From positions 102,505 through 166,504 of the forward strand of contig CAXSEF010000001.1 in NCBI GenBank assembly GCA_964236535.1: a stretch of 64,000 nt of DNA. The letters run 5' to 3'. The notes below the pieces were generated by a model. It was not told the origin of the DNA. It ran no database searches and was given only the letters and a program-made list of their open reading frames with translations. The stretch comes from CAXSEF01 sp964236535. Its GTDB lineage: Bacteria; Pseudomonadota; Alphaproteobacteria; Acetobacterales; Acetobacteraceae. Shown one piece after another: positions 7,868 through 16,089 of the stretch. Numbering within the stretch: position 1 is the first letter of the stretch; each line of letters begins with the position of its first letter. A program made the position numbers and the translations under genes.

Positions 7868-8671
7868 TCAGGGGTCGTCCAGGGCCTCGCGCAGGCTGCG
7901 GAGGACGGCCGGCTCCGGGTCGAGCGGCGTGTCGTCGAGGCGGAGGAGCGCGCGCACGCCGAGGCTGGAGACGGCGAAGGCGGCCTGGGCCGGGCGCCCG
8001 GGGTGGAGGGGGGCCTCGCGGACGCCGCAGCGCTCGATCATCAGGGCGCGCGCGATGCCGGGCAGCGCGCCGTCGGCGAGTGGCGGGGTGAGCAGGGACG
8101 TGCCGGACAGCAGCACCAGGTTGGCGACCGTGGTCTCGGCGAGGCGGCCCTGAGTGTTGAGCAGCACCGCCTCGTCGGCGCCGCATGTGGCGGCTTCGCG
8201 GCGGGCGAGCAGGCTGTCGCCGTAGTTCAGCGACTTGATGCGCGACAGCGGGGAGAACTCGTTGCGCCGGGTGCCGCGAGCGACGACCGCGGTGATGGGG
8301 GTGATGGCGGCCGTGCCGGCGGCGACGGTGAGCAGGACGGTGGGACGGGCGTGCTCCGGTGGCGCGAGGCCGCGCGGTCCAGGGCCGCGGGTCAGGGTCA
8401 GGCGGGCCGAGCCGTCCGCCGCCTGGTTATCGGCGCAGAGCGCCATCAGGGCGTCGTGCAGCGCCGGGTCGGAGTGGGGCATGGCGATGTCGAGCAGGGC
8501 GGCGGCGGCGTGCAGGCGCCGGAGGTGGCGTTCCCAGTGCATGGGGCTGCCGGCGCGAATGCGGATGGTCTCGAACACGCCGTCGGCGAGGAGCAGGCCG
8601 CGGTCGGCGGGCGCGATGCGGGCGATTGCTTCCGACGTGAGCGCGCCGTCGAGCCAGACCGTCGGGCTCAT
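7868..8671 (-). CDS. pabC: Aminodeoxychorismate lyase / class IV aminotransferase PabC
   Basis: PLP enzyme of fold type IV. The 267-residue protein has the family N-terminus VWLDGALTSEAIARIAPADRGLLLADGVFETI, the PLP-lysine region SRIKSLNYGDSLLARREA (Lys of IKSLNY) and the conserved ADEAVLLNTQGRLAETTVANLVLL. Class IV also holds branched-chain and D-amino acid transaminases, but the gene begins 16 bp after pabB on the same strand. The likely role is therefore the second step of 4-aminobenzoate synthesis for folate: removal of pyruvate from 4-amino-4-deoxychorismate. It is probably co-transcribed with pabB. Confidence 0.88.
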   Translation of the reverse strand: MSPTVWLDGALTSEAIARIAPADRGLLLADGVFETIRIRAGSPMHWERHLRRLHAAAALLDIAMPHSDPALHDALMALCADNQAADGSARLTLTRGPGPRGLAPPEHARPTVLLTVAAGTAAITPITAVVARGTRRNEFSPLSRIKSLNYGDSLLARREAATCGADEAVLLNTQGRLAETTVANLVLLSGTSLLTPPLADGALPGIARALMIERCGVREAPLHPGRPAQAAFAVSSLGVRALLRLDDTPLDPEPAVLRSLREALDDP

Positions 8672-8687
8672 CCGCCGCAGGTCCGGG

Positions 8688-10199
8688 TCACCGTCCGAAG
8701 ATGCGCAGCAGGGGTGCCACCTTGGTCAGCATCTCGTCGTACTCGTCGTCGGGGTCGGAATCGCTGACCACCGCGCCGCCGGCCTGGGCGACGATGCGCT
8801 CCGGGGTGAGCACCAGGCTGCGGATGACGATCGAGCTGTCCATCGCGCCGTCGAAGCCGATCGCGACCACCGACCCGCAGTACGGGCCGCGGCGGGCGCC
8901 TTCCAGCGCGTCGATGACCTCCAGGGCGCGTATCTTGGGTGCGCCGGTGACCGAGCCGCCGGGGAAGGTGGCGCGCAGCAGGTCGACCGCGCCGAGACCG
9001 GGCCGCAGGCGACCGCGCACCACCGAGACCAGATGGTGCACGCTGGCGAAGCTCTCGACCCCGAACAGCGCGGGGACGGAGATGCTGCCGATGCGGCAGA
9101 CACGGCCGAGATCATTGCGCATCAGGTCGACGATCATCAGGTTCTCGGCGCGGTCCTTCTCGCTGTCGGCGAGCTCCTGCCTGAGCGCGTCGTCCTCGTC
9201 GGTGGTGGCGCCGCGCGGTCGGGTACCCTTGATCGGGCGGGTCTCGATCCAGCCATTCGCGTCGAGGCGGAGGAAGCGCTCGGGCGAGGCGCTGGCGAGG
9301 CAGAGGCGCGGGCCGCAGCGCAGGAAGGCGGCGAACGGGTTGGGGCTGGCGGCGTGCAACGCGAGGTGGACCGCCTCGGGGGCCAGGCCCGCCGGGCGGG
9401 GAGCCAGATGGCGCATGGAAACGTTGACCTCGAAGATGTCACCGGCGCGGATCAGCTCCTGCGCCTGGCGCACCCTGTCGGCGTAGCCGGCGCGGCCGAG
9501 CTCGGGCCGCCAGTCGAGCGGCGTCAGGGCGGGAGGTGGGGCCGTGACGTGTCGGGTGGTGGCCAGGCGGGCGATGGCGGCGGCGGCGCGGCGGGTCGCG
9601 CGCTCGGCACGGGCGCGCGGATCGGGTTCGGGCAGGCCGGACGCCAGCACCCAGGCGCGTCGCTCGGCGCGGTCGAAGCCGATGACGAGATCGTAGAGGC
9701 CGACCCAGAGGTCGGGGATGGCGAGGTCCTCGAGGTGACGGCACGGCAGGCGCTCGAGCCAGCGGCCGAGCCCGTAGCCGAGCAGGCCGACCGCGCCGCC
9801 AGCGAACGGCACCGGGCCGCAGCCGGGCTCCAGGCGGTGACGGCGCAGCTCGGCGGCGAGCACCGAGAACGGGTCGCCCTGAACCGCGACGCCGTCGACC
9901 CGCACGGCGCCGGCGGGGTGCGGGTCCCTGCCCTGCCCGGCCGGTGCCGCGGTGCCGCCGAGGCTCGTCCCGCGAGGACCCGCCTCGCACGTGATGGTGC
10001 GGAACGGCTCCACGCAGAGGGTGCTGTAGCGGCTGCGACCGTCGATCGGGCCGGCGCTGTCGAGAAAGGCCAGTCCGGCGCTGCCGGCCCAGGCGGCGAA
10101 GGCGGCGGCGGGTTCGATCCAGGGCAGCTCGCGCACCAGCAGGCCGCGGCTCAGGCCGGGCGCGTTGCGGGGTTCCGGCGGGGAGATGGCGTTGCTCAT
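8688..10199 (-). CDS. pabB: Aminodeoxychorismate synthase component I PabB
   Basis: Chorismate-utilising enzyme that, with a glutamine amidotransferase, makes 4-amino-4-deoxychorismate for folate. The 503-residue sequence has an N-terminal anthranilate-synthase-I-like region and the C-terminal chorismate-binding domain with IKGTRPRGATTDEDD, AENLMIVDLMRNDLGRVC, TFPGGSVTGAPKIRALEVI and GPYCGSVVAIGFDGAMDSSIVIR. The PIKGT motif favours PabB over TrpE. No amidotransferase partner is encoded nearby; TrpG/PabA must come from elsewhere. It is followed by pabC after 16 bp. Confidence 0.93.
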   Translation of the reverse strand: MSNAISPPEPRNAPGLSRGLLVRELPWIEPAAAFAAWAGSAGLAFLDSAGPIDGRSRYSTLCVEPFRTITCEAGPRGTSLGGTAAPAGQGRDPHPAGAVRVDGVAVQGDPFSVLAAELRRHRLEPGCGPVPFAGGAVGLLGYGLGRWLERLPCRHLEDLAIPDLWVGLYDLVIGFDRAERRAWVLASGLPEPDPRARAERATRRAAAAIARLATTRHVTAPPPALTPLDWRPELGRAGYADRVRQAQELIRAGDIFEVNVSMRHLAPRPAGLAPEAVHLALHAASPNPFAAFLRCGPRLCLASASPERFLRLDANGWIETRPIKGTRPRGATTDEDDALRQELADSEKDRAENLMIVDLMRNDLGRVCRIGSISVPALFGVESFASVHHLVSVVRGRLRPGLGAVDLLRATFPGGSVTGAPKIRALEVIDALEGARRGPYCGSVVAIGFDGAMDSSIVIRSLVLTPERIVAQAGGAVVSDSDPDDEYDEMLTKVAPLLRIFGR

Positions 10200-10257
10200 C
10201 GCGGCGCGAGAGCGTCCGGACGCCGGAACGAGCCGACTGCCGGCTGCGCTCGCACGC

Positions 10258-10902
10258 TCAGATCCGCTCGCTCACCGCGATTGCGACCTTGCAGCCGGTC
10301 TTGATCAGCGCGCAGAGCACCTTGTAGCCCGGCGTCAGCTCGGCCTCGTTGTCCAGGCCGATGTCGCGGTGCTCCAGCTCCTCCTCGCGGAAGGCGTCGA
10401 TGGTGGCGCGCAGCTCGGCCTCGTCCTCGCCGAGCGCCTCGTACTGGGCGGCGTAGTGCTCGTCGATCGCCTCCTCGACGGCGACCGTGCAGGCCATCGC
10501 GGCTCGCTCGCCGAGGGCTGCGGTCGCGGCGCCGAGCGCGAAGCCGGCAATGTGCCAGAGTGGCAGCAGCAGGGTCGGGCGGACACGGCGGCTGGCGACC
10601 AGGCCGGCGAAGGTGTCGAGGTGGACCTGCTCCTGGGCCTGCATGTGGCGCAGGATGTCGGCCTTGTCGCTCGCGTGCAGGACGGCGAGCTGGCCCTGGT
10701 AGATGCGCTTGGCGCCGTATTCGCCGGCGTGGTCGACGCGAATCAGGCGCTCCAGGAACTGGCGCGGGGTCGGGTCGCCGGGCAGACGGGCGCCAGCGGG
10801 GCGCGGCGGCGGGCTTGCGGCGGGGCGCGTGGGGGGATCCGATGCGGTCGAGGCCGTAGAAGCGAGGGCTGTCCCGGCGTTCAGGCTGGTGTGGTCGTCC
10901 AT
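10258..10902 (-). CDS. coq7: Demethoxyubiquinone hydroxylase Coq7
   Basis: Di-iron monooxygenase for the last ring hydroxylation in ubiquinone synthesis, peripheral to the inner membrane. The 214-residue protein starts MDDHTSLN, has an Ala/Pro-rich leader of about 45 residues, then the ferritin-like Coq7 domain. Metal-ligand motifs are visible as RVDHAGEYGAKRIYQGQL, QEQVHLDTF, VEEAIDEHYAAQ and EEELEHRDIGLD. The start was placed at ATG 10902 because upstream in-frame sequence is low-complexity and lies inside dsbB. It overlaps the 3' end of dsbB by 22 bp, so the two are likely coupled; pabB follows after 58 bp. Confidence 0.93.
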   Translation of the reverse strand: MDDHTSLNAGTALASTASTASDPPTRPAASPPPRPAGARLPGDPTPRQFLERLIRVDHAGEYGAKRIYQGQLAVLHASDKADILRHMQAQEQVHLDTFAGLVASRRVRPTLLLPLWHIAGFALGAATAALGERAAMACTVAVEEAIDEHYAAQYEALGEDEAELRATIDAFREEELEHRDIGLDNEAELTPGYKVLCALIKTGCKVAIAVSERI

Positions 10903-11492
10903 GGCTGCCTCCGCGCGCTGCGTGACAGGGAGATGGCGAGACCGGCGGCGAACACCAGGGCGTACAGGCCGCCGAACGCCGCCATCGACACCGGCAGACC
11001 CGGCACCAGGAAGGTGGGCGCCTCGCAGGGCTTGGATGGATGGGCGGGCATCGCGGCAAGGCGCGCCGCGAGGGCGCTGGCGGCGGTGGCGGGGTCGGCG
11101 GCGCCAGTGGGAAGGGCGGCGGCGAGGCGCGGCGCGGCGCATTCGGGCAGCGGGCTCGGCCACCACCCCTGCTCGACGCCGACATGCAGCGCGCCGAGCC
11201 CGGCAGCCACGCCGAAGGCGGCGGCGGCGAGCCAGAGCAGCGCGCGCGCGCCACGCGGGCGCAGCACGGCAGCCAGCAGCGCGAGGGCGATCACCACCCG
11301 GTACGGCCAGCGCTCGACCAGGCAGAGCGCGCAGGGCACCAGGCCGGCGAGGCGCTCCGCACCCTGTGCCACCGCGAGGGCGAACGCGCCGCCGCTCGCC
11401 GCGGCGAGCGCCAGCCCGGTGTTGCGCTGCGGCGGCGTGGCCACGCCGCGGGCGGGCGTGACCTGGGCAGTGTTGCCGGATGCTTCGCTCAT
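10881..11492 (-). CDS. dsbB: Disulfide bond formation protein B
   Basis: Inner-membrane quinone reductase that reoxidises periplasmic DsbA. The 203-residue protein has four hydrophobic segments and two periplasmic cysteine pairs. The first is the redox CALC motif (Cys54 and Cys57) just after helix one in VPCALCLVERWPYR, and the second pair is Cys118 (PECAAP) and Cys156 (KPCEAP). The loop between the second pair is longer and Ala-rich compared with E. coli DsbB. Its link with coq7 (22-bp overlap) is sensible, because DsbB hands its electrons to ubiquinone. Confidence 0.92.
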   Translation of the reverse strand: MSEASGNTAQVTPARGVATPPQRNTGLALAAASGGAFALAVAQGAERLAGLVPCALCLVERWPYRVVIALALLAAVLRPRGARALLWLAAAAFGVAAGLGALHVGVEQGWWPSPLPECAAPRLAAALPTGAADPATAASALAARLAAMPAHPSKPCEAPTFLVPGLPVSMAAFGGLYALVFAAGLAISLSRSARRQPWTTTPA

Positions 11493-11722
11493 GGTCCTGC
11501 TATGAACTGGCGGGACGGCCGGAACAACCCGTCGCGGCGATCGTTGCAGTTCAGTGGCGGTCTCGGCTGCGGTCGAGCTTTGGGCGCGTTTCTTGGAAGC
11601 GGCGTGACTGGACGCGCCAATACTCCGCGGCGGCGAGCCTGTTCATGTCGCTGTGCACCACTCTTGCTTGGCGCGGGTGGCACCTGTACGTTTGGGCGAC
11701 CAATACGGTTCGGAGAACGAGA

Positions 11723-12088
11723 ATGAATCTGCGCGGTCTGCTGGATACCGTCCGCAATGCCCTCGGTCAGGGCGGCAAGGCGACCAGCCCTGCGCCGTCC
11801 GCTGCGCCGCGCCCCGCTGCGCCGACACCTCGCCCGGTGTCCGCCGCGCCCCCTGCCCCGATTTCGGCACCGGTCCCGGCACCGGTGGAGGATTCGGCGG
11901 CCAAGACCCCTGCCCTGTCGACCACGGCCACCCTGGTCCGCTCGGTGCGCGCCGGCGGACAGGTGCTGCCGGCGGGCACCGCGGTGCGTATCGTGACCAT
12001 CCACGGCAAGGGCAGCGCCTACACCGTACAGTTCAGCGCATCCGCAGCGATGGCAACGATTGAAGGCGGCGCCCTGCGCATCGGCTGA
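11723..12088 (+). CDS. Hypothetical protein with Pro/Ala-rich linker
   Basis: This 121-residue product is not recognised. It opens with a possible amphipathic helix (MNLRGLLDTVRNALGQGG), continues with a Pro/Ala/Thr-rich stretch (about 19-65), and ends with a small beta-rich segment (TLVRSVRAGGQVLPAGTAVR to ATIEGGALRIG) that could form an SH3-like barrel. GGAG eight bases before ATG 11723 decides the start; the frame is open 81 codons further upstream but that part looks non-coding. There is no signal peptide. It stands alone, divergent from dsbB, and is followed 10 bp after the stop by a long palindromic element. The function is unknown. Confidence 0.65.
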   Translation: MNLRGLLDTVRNALGQGGKATSPAPSAAPRPAAPTPRPVSAAPPAPISAPVPAPVEDSAAKTPALSTTATLVRSVRAGGQVLPAGTAVRIVTIHGKGSAYTVQFSASAAMATIEGGALRIG

Positions 12089-12098
12089 AAGCCTGTTC

Positions 12099-12220
12099 GG
12101 GACTCCACTCTGCCGGTCATCTGACGCGCTTGCGCCGTGCTCCGATGCTCAAGGCCCTCCTGGGGGCCGCTCCGCTCCGATGCTCGCACAAGCGCGCCAG
12201 CTGACTCGGCAGAGCGAGTT
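12099..12220 (+). repeat. Long imperfect palindromic element, copy 1
   Basis: The outer arms CTCTGCCGGTCA (12108-12119) and TGACTCGGCAGAG (12202-12214) are inverted repeats, and GACTC/GAGTTC extend the pairing. The interior carries two near-identical direct repeats GCTCCGATGCTC. A second copy lies at 44638-44763. Both begin about 10 bp after a stop codon on the plus strand. Confidence 0.8.
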
Positions 12221-12289
12221 CGCGGAGAAGCTTTCAGGCACTCGATCGGCCCTGGACGGGCTCAAGGGTATTCACGGGCATGGAGGCCG

Positions 12290-12342
12290 GTCCGGGGGCG
12301 GCTCGCCTCTGGCGGGTCTGGGCAGAGCCCAGCCTTGGCTTT
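12290..12342 (+). repeat. Double-hairpin repeat unit after the flavoprotein gene
   Basis: GGGGGCGGCTCGCCTCTGG hairpin (imperfect), GCGGGTC, TGGGCAGAGCCCA hairpin, GCCTTGGC. It abuts the 3' end of the minus-strand flavoprotein gene that stops at 12347. Confidence 0.75.
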
Positions 12343-12346
12343 GCTG

Positions 12347-13897
12347 CTAGTACACGTCGCGCTGGTAGCGCCCCTGGCGGGCGAGGGTGGCGATCCATTC
12401 CCTGGCCTGGGGCTCGTCGAGCCCGCCCTGTGTCATGGCGACCCGACGGAGCGCCAGGTCGACGTCGCGGGCCATGCGCGAGGCGTCGCCGCAGACGTAG
12501 AACGCGGCCCCGCCCTGCAGCCAGCGCCACAGCCTCTCGCCGTGCTCGGCCATGCGGTCCTGCACGTAGATCTTGCGCGCCTGGTCGCGCGAAAAGGCGG
12601 TGTCGAGGCGGCCGAGGGTGCCGTCGGCCAGCCAGGCCCGCAGTTCGGTCTCGAACAGGAAGTCGGTGGACTGGTGCTGGTCGCCGAAGAACAGCCAGGT
12701 GCGGCCTTTCAGGCCGAGGGCGGCACGCTCCTGCAGGAAGGCGCGGAACGGGGCGATGCCGGTGCCGGGACCGCACATGATGACCGCAATTGCGGGGTCG
12801 GCGGGCAGGCGGAAATGGCTGGTGGTGACGCTGACCGGGATCGGGCCGTGGGTGTGGGCGTGGTGGGCGAGGAAGGCGCTGGCGATGCCGAGGCGGGTGC
12901 GGCCGCGTCGCTCGGCGCGGACCACGCCGACGCAGAGGTGCACCTGGCCGGGGGTGGCGCGCGGCGATGAGGCGATCGAATACAGGCGGGGCTTGAGCGC
13001 GGGGAGCGAGCGCGCGAGGTCGGCTGGCGCGGGGCGGGCGGAGGGAAAGGCCTGCAGCAGGTCGAGCAGGTCGGCGTCGGCGGGCTCGGCGCCGTCGTCG
13101 GTGAGGCGGCGCAGGGCGGCGGCGTGGTCCGGGTCGGATGCGCTCATCGCCAGGAGGTCGGTGGTGCGGTCCTGCGGGCGGGCGATGTCGTACTGGGTGG
13201 CGAAGGCCTCGCGCAGCGGGCGCTCCCGGCCGTCGGGACAGGCGACGGGCTCGTCGCCGCTGGCGCCCATGGCGGCGAGGGTGGCGTCGAGCAGAACGGG
13301 GTCGTTGGGCGCGGCGATACCGAGGCTGTCGCCAGCCTCGTAGCGCAGGCCGCTGGTTTCGAGGTCGATGACCACGTGGCGGACGTCCTTGGCGGAGCCG
13401 TCGGCGGTGAGGCGGGTGGCAGAGAGCACGCGCGCCATGACGGGCGCGGCCTTGCTGGCCGGCAGCGCGGCAGGGGCGGTGGAGGTGGCCGGTGTGGCTG
13501 CAGGGGTGGCGGCGAGCAGCTCCTTGATCCTGCGCTGCGTGGGCCTGGCGCCGGGGACGCAGAGGCTGGTAGCGGTCTCGACGCCATCGGCGAGGGCCTC
13601 GGCGTAGGTCTGGCAGAGGTAGCCGCACTGGCCGCAGTCGAGCTGCGCCATCGCCGCCATCAGGGTGCGCCGGAGCGGCTTGCCGGCGGCGAGCGACAGG
13701 CGCTCGTCCATCTCCAGCGCCGGGTCGTGCCAGGGGAACTCCTCGTCGTCGGGGAGCGCCTCGCCGGCCGGCAGCGGGGGCTGGGCAGCGCTGGAGCCGT
13801 AGAGGCCGGCGAGGAAACCGTTGAGCCAGGCGCGCTGCTGCGGGGTGAACGGGGCGTTGTCGGGGATCATTGGGGTCGGTGGGGTGATCGCGTTCAT
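12347..13897 (-). CDS. CysJ-like NADPH flavoprotein with N-terminal Fe-S domain, probable NirA reductase partner
   Basis: This 516-residue protein has the FAD/NADPH module of sulfite-reductase flavoprotein CysJ: FAD motif PRLYSIASSP, NADP motif MCGPGTGIAPFRAFLQER, and the CysJ-type C-terminus GRYQRDVY. It lacks CysJ's FMN flavodoxin domain. Instead it has a cysteine-rich segment, LDCGQCGYLCQTYAEA with a later Cys (Cys88, 91, 95 and 113), likely binding a [4Fe-4S] cluster. Residues 17-31 (FTPQQRAWLNGFLAG) match an N-terminal motif in the adjacent NirA. I infer that it passes electrons from NADPH via FAD and Fe-S to that siroheme reductase. The ATG at 13897 was chosen over an upstream one whose codons lie in a repeat. 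Confidence 0.82.
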   Translation of the reverse strand: MNAITPPTPMIPDNAPFTPQQRAWLNGFLAGLYGSSAAQPPLPAGEALPDDEEFPWHDPALEMDERLSLAAGKPLRRTLMAAMAQLDCGQCGYLCQTYAEALADGVETATSLCVPGARPTQRRIKELLAATPAATPATSTAPAALPASKAAPVMARVLSATRLTADGSAKDVRHVVIDLETSGLRYEAGDSLGIAAPNDPVLLDATLAAMGASGDEPVACPDGRERPLREAFATQYDIARPQDRTTDLLAMSASDPDHAAALRRLTDDGAEPADADLLDLLQAFPSARPAPADLARSLPALKPRLYSIASSPRATPGQVHLCVGVVRAERRGRTRLGIASAFLAHHAHTHGPIPVSVTTSHFRLPADPAIAVIMCGPGTGIAPFRAFLQERAALGLKGRTWLFFGDQHQSTDFLFETELRAWLADGTLGRLDTAFSRDQARKIYVQDRMAEHGERLWRWLQGGAAFYVCGDASRMARDVDLALRRVAMTQGGLDEPQAREWIATLARQGRYQRDVY

Positions 13898-13935
13898 CGC
13901 TCGGGTTCTGGGAGGAGACAACTCAGGCAAAGAAA

Positions 13936-13987
13936 GGCGAGGCCAGGGCTCTGCCCTGGACCTGCTGGGGCCTGAGGCCCCAGACCC
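13936..13987 (-). repeat. Double-hairpin repeat unit between nirA and the flavoprotein gene
   Basis: Two perfect stems: CCAGGGC/GCCCTGG with a 3-nt loop (13943-13959) and CTGGGGCCT/AGGCCCCAG (13965-13983), separated by the linker. It lies inside the presumed nir operon and could act on differential mRNA stability. Confidence 0.85.
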
Positions 13988-14113
13988 AAACATGAAAGAG
14001 GCGGCACACTGGTGGGCTTTGTGCCGCTCGGCTTTTCGCATGCCGGTCCAGAAGTGCTGCCCCTGACGGGTCCGCGTCTTGGGCGAGGGGGCAATGCCCT
14101 TGCCTTGACTGCT

Positions 14114-16075
14114 TCAAGGGTGCGCGCCCGGGTCGGCCTCGGTCGGAACCTGATCGCCGATGTCGGGCGAGGGTGGGGCGCCGCCGGCCAATGCGGCGAG
14201 CTCGTTTTCGGAACGGGTGCGGGTCCAGGCCTGGAAGCTGTCGGCGGCGGTGCGGGTGGACTGCCAGGCGCGGAGCAGGCCGAGGACGACCGGCTGGATC
14301 TCGTCGGCCGGGATCTTCTCGCGGATCTTCCGGCCGACGGCCTGCCCGACGCCGGCACCGCCGCCGAGGTGGAGGTCGTAGCCCTCGACCATGTCCTCGC
14401 CGCGCTCGACCTTGGCGCCGATCAGCCCGATGTCGCCGACGTAATGCTGGGCGCAGGAGTTGTGGCAGCCGGTGAGGTGGATGTTCACGGGCTGGTCGAC
14501 GGTGATCGCGGCGTCCAGCGCGTCGGCGAGGCTGGCGGCGTCCTGCTTGGTGTAGGCGTTGGCGAACTTGCAGCCGGCGGCGCCGGTGCAGGCGACGAGG
14601 CCGGCGCGCAGCGGGGAGGCGTCGGTGGCCAGGCCGAGGGCGCGGATCGCGGCGACGGCCTCGGGGAGGCCGTCGTCGGGGATGTCGCTGAGCAGCAGGT
14701 TCTGCCAGACGGTGAGGCGGATGGTGCCGGAGCCGTGGCGCTCGGCAATGTCGGCGAGGCCGCGCGCCTGGTCGGTGGTGATGCGGCCGACGCGGCAGAG
14801 CACGCCGACGTAGGACAGCCCGGGCTGCTTCTGCCTGTGGACGCCGAGGTGGGCGTGGCGGTCCTGCGGCGGGCCGGGCAGGATCGCGGCGTCGGCAATG
14901 CGATGCAGCGGCGTGGTCTCTCCCGGGGCGAGCGGGGGCATCGCCGTGCCGCGGCCTGGAGTGGCGGGACCGGGCCCGGCTGCCGGCCCGAGCTCGGCCT
15001 CGACGGCGTCCAGGAAGCGGGGCAGGCCCCAGGCGTCGAGCAGGTACTTCAGGCGGGACTTGGCACGGTCGGTGCGGCTGCCGTGGCGTATCCAGACACG
15101 CAGCACGGCGTCGGCGACGCGGGTGGCGTGCTCGGGGTGCAGGACGCAGCCGGTGGGGCGGGCGAAATCGCGGTGGCCGGTGATGCCGCCGAGCGCCAGG
15201 CGGTAGTAGAGGCCCGGCTCGATGCCGTGGCCGGGCTCGACGCGGACGGCGGAGAAGCCGACGTCGTTGGTGTCCTCGAGCGTGGGAATGACGCCGCCGC
15301 CGTCGTAGGCGATGTTGAACTTGCGTGGCAGGCCGTAGAGCACCCGGTGGTTGAGGATATGGAAGTGCATCGCCCGGGCATGCGGACGGGTATCGAGCAG
15401 CTCCTGGGGGTCGATGCCGGCGGTGGCCGCGCCGGTGACGTTGCGGATGTTGTCGGCGCCGGAGCCGCGGGCGGTCATGCCCAGCTCCTGCAGGCGGGTC
15501 AGGAGCCTCGGGCCGTTGGCGGCCTGGATCTCGCGGAGCTGCAGGTTGCAGCGGGTGGTGCAGTCCAGGAACGGGGCGGCCAGCGCGTCGGCGATGTCGG
15601 CGAGGCCGCGCAGCTGGTGGGCTTCGAGAATGCCGCCGGGGATGCGCAGCCGGCACATGAAGGCGTCCTGGGTGGGACCCACGTAGAACAGGCCGTGCCA
15701 GCGGGTCAGGAAGTTGTCGTCGCCCTTGGGGAACGTGCGGCGGGCGGCGCGGGCCTCCAGCTCGTCCCAGCGGTCGAGGGGGTGGCGGGCGCGCTTGGCG
15801 CGTTCGATCGGGGAGAGCTTGCCGCCTTTCGCGAGTAGGTCGTCCTGGGCGGCGCGCTGCAGGTCGGCGGGGTCGGCGGGCTCGGCGGCTGCGGGGGGGC
15901 CGCAGGCCGGGGCGAGCGGCAGGCCGACGGCGGCACGCCGCGCCTCGACGCCAGCCATGAAGCCCTTGAGGTACTCCTGCTGCTCGTCGGAAAAGGCGCC
16001 GGACGGGGCATCGGTGGCCGGGCCGGCGACCGACGCCGAGGGTGCGGGAACGGCCGGGATGTCGTGGTCGGGCAT
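14114..16075 (-). CDS. nirA: NirA-family siroheme [4Fe-4S] reductase (assimilatory nitrite reductase, possibly sulfite reductase)
   Basis: Six-electron reductase of the ferredoxin-nitrite/sulfite reductase family, cytoplasmic. It has 653 residues and the two duplicated ferredoxin-like and siroheme half-domains. The siroheme/Fe-S ligands are Cys496 and Cys502 (ACTGAAGCKFAN) and Cys537 and Cys541 (TGCHNSCAQHYVGDIGL). The first half shows DCTTRCNLQLREIQ and RNVTGAATAG. An N-terminal extension (about 65 residues) includes FSDEQQEYLKGFMAG (28-42). Nitrite is favoured over sulfite as substrate because a NirC-type channel gene lies 14 bp upstream; sulfite cannot be excluded. ATG 16075 gives MPDHDIP. 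It probably forms an operon with the channel and the downstream flavoprotein. Confidence 0.9.
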   Translation of the reverse strand: MPDHDIPAVPAPSASVAGPATDAPSGAFSDEQQEYLKGFMAGVEARRAAVGLPLAPACGPPAAAEPADPADLQRAAQDDLLAKGGKLSPIERAKRARHPLDRWDELEARAARRTFPKGDDNFLTRWHGLFYVGPTQDAFMCRLRIPGGILEAHQLRGLADIADALAAPFLDCTTRCNLQLREIQAANGPRLLTRLQELGMTARGSGADNIRNVTGAATAGIDPQELLDTRPHARAMHFHILNHRVLYGLPRKFNIAYDGGGVIPTLEDTNDVGFSAVRVEPGHGIEPGLYYRLALGGITGHRDFARPTGCVLHPEHATRVADAVLRVWIRHGSRTDRAKSRLKYLLDAWGLPRFLDAVEAELGPAAGPGPATPGRGTAMPPLAPGETTPLHRIADAAILPGPPQDRHAHLGVHRQKQPGLSYVGVLCRVGRITTDQARGLADIAERHGSGTIRLTVWQNLLLSDIPDDGLPEAVAAIRALGLATDASPLRAGLVACTGAAGCKFANAYTKQDAASLADALDAAITVDQPVNIHLTGCHNSCAQHYVGDIGLIGAKVERGEDMVEGYDLHLGGGAGVGQAVGRKIREKIPADEIQPVVLGLLRAWQSTRTAADSFQAWTRTRSENELAALAGGAPPSPDIGDQVPTEADPGAHP

Positions 16076-16089
16076 GAGCGGACCTGCGC

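Noticed and set aside
14114..16075. Calling the siroheme enzyme a sulfite reductase CysI
   Set aside because: Its N-terminal extension and the adjacent nitrite-channel gene favour NirA, although substrate cannot be proven from sequence.
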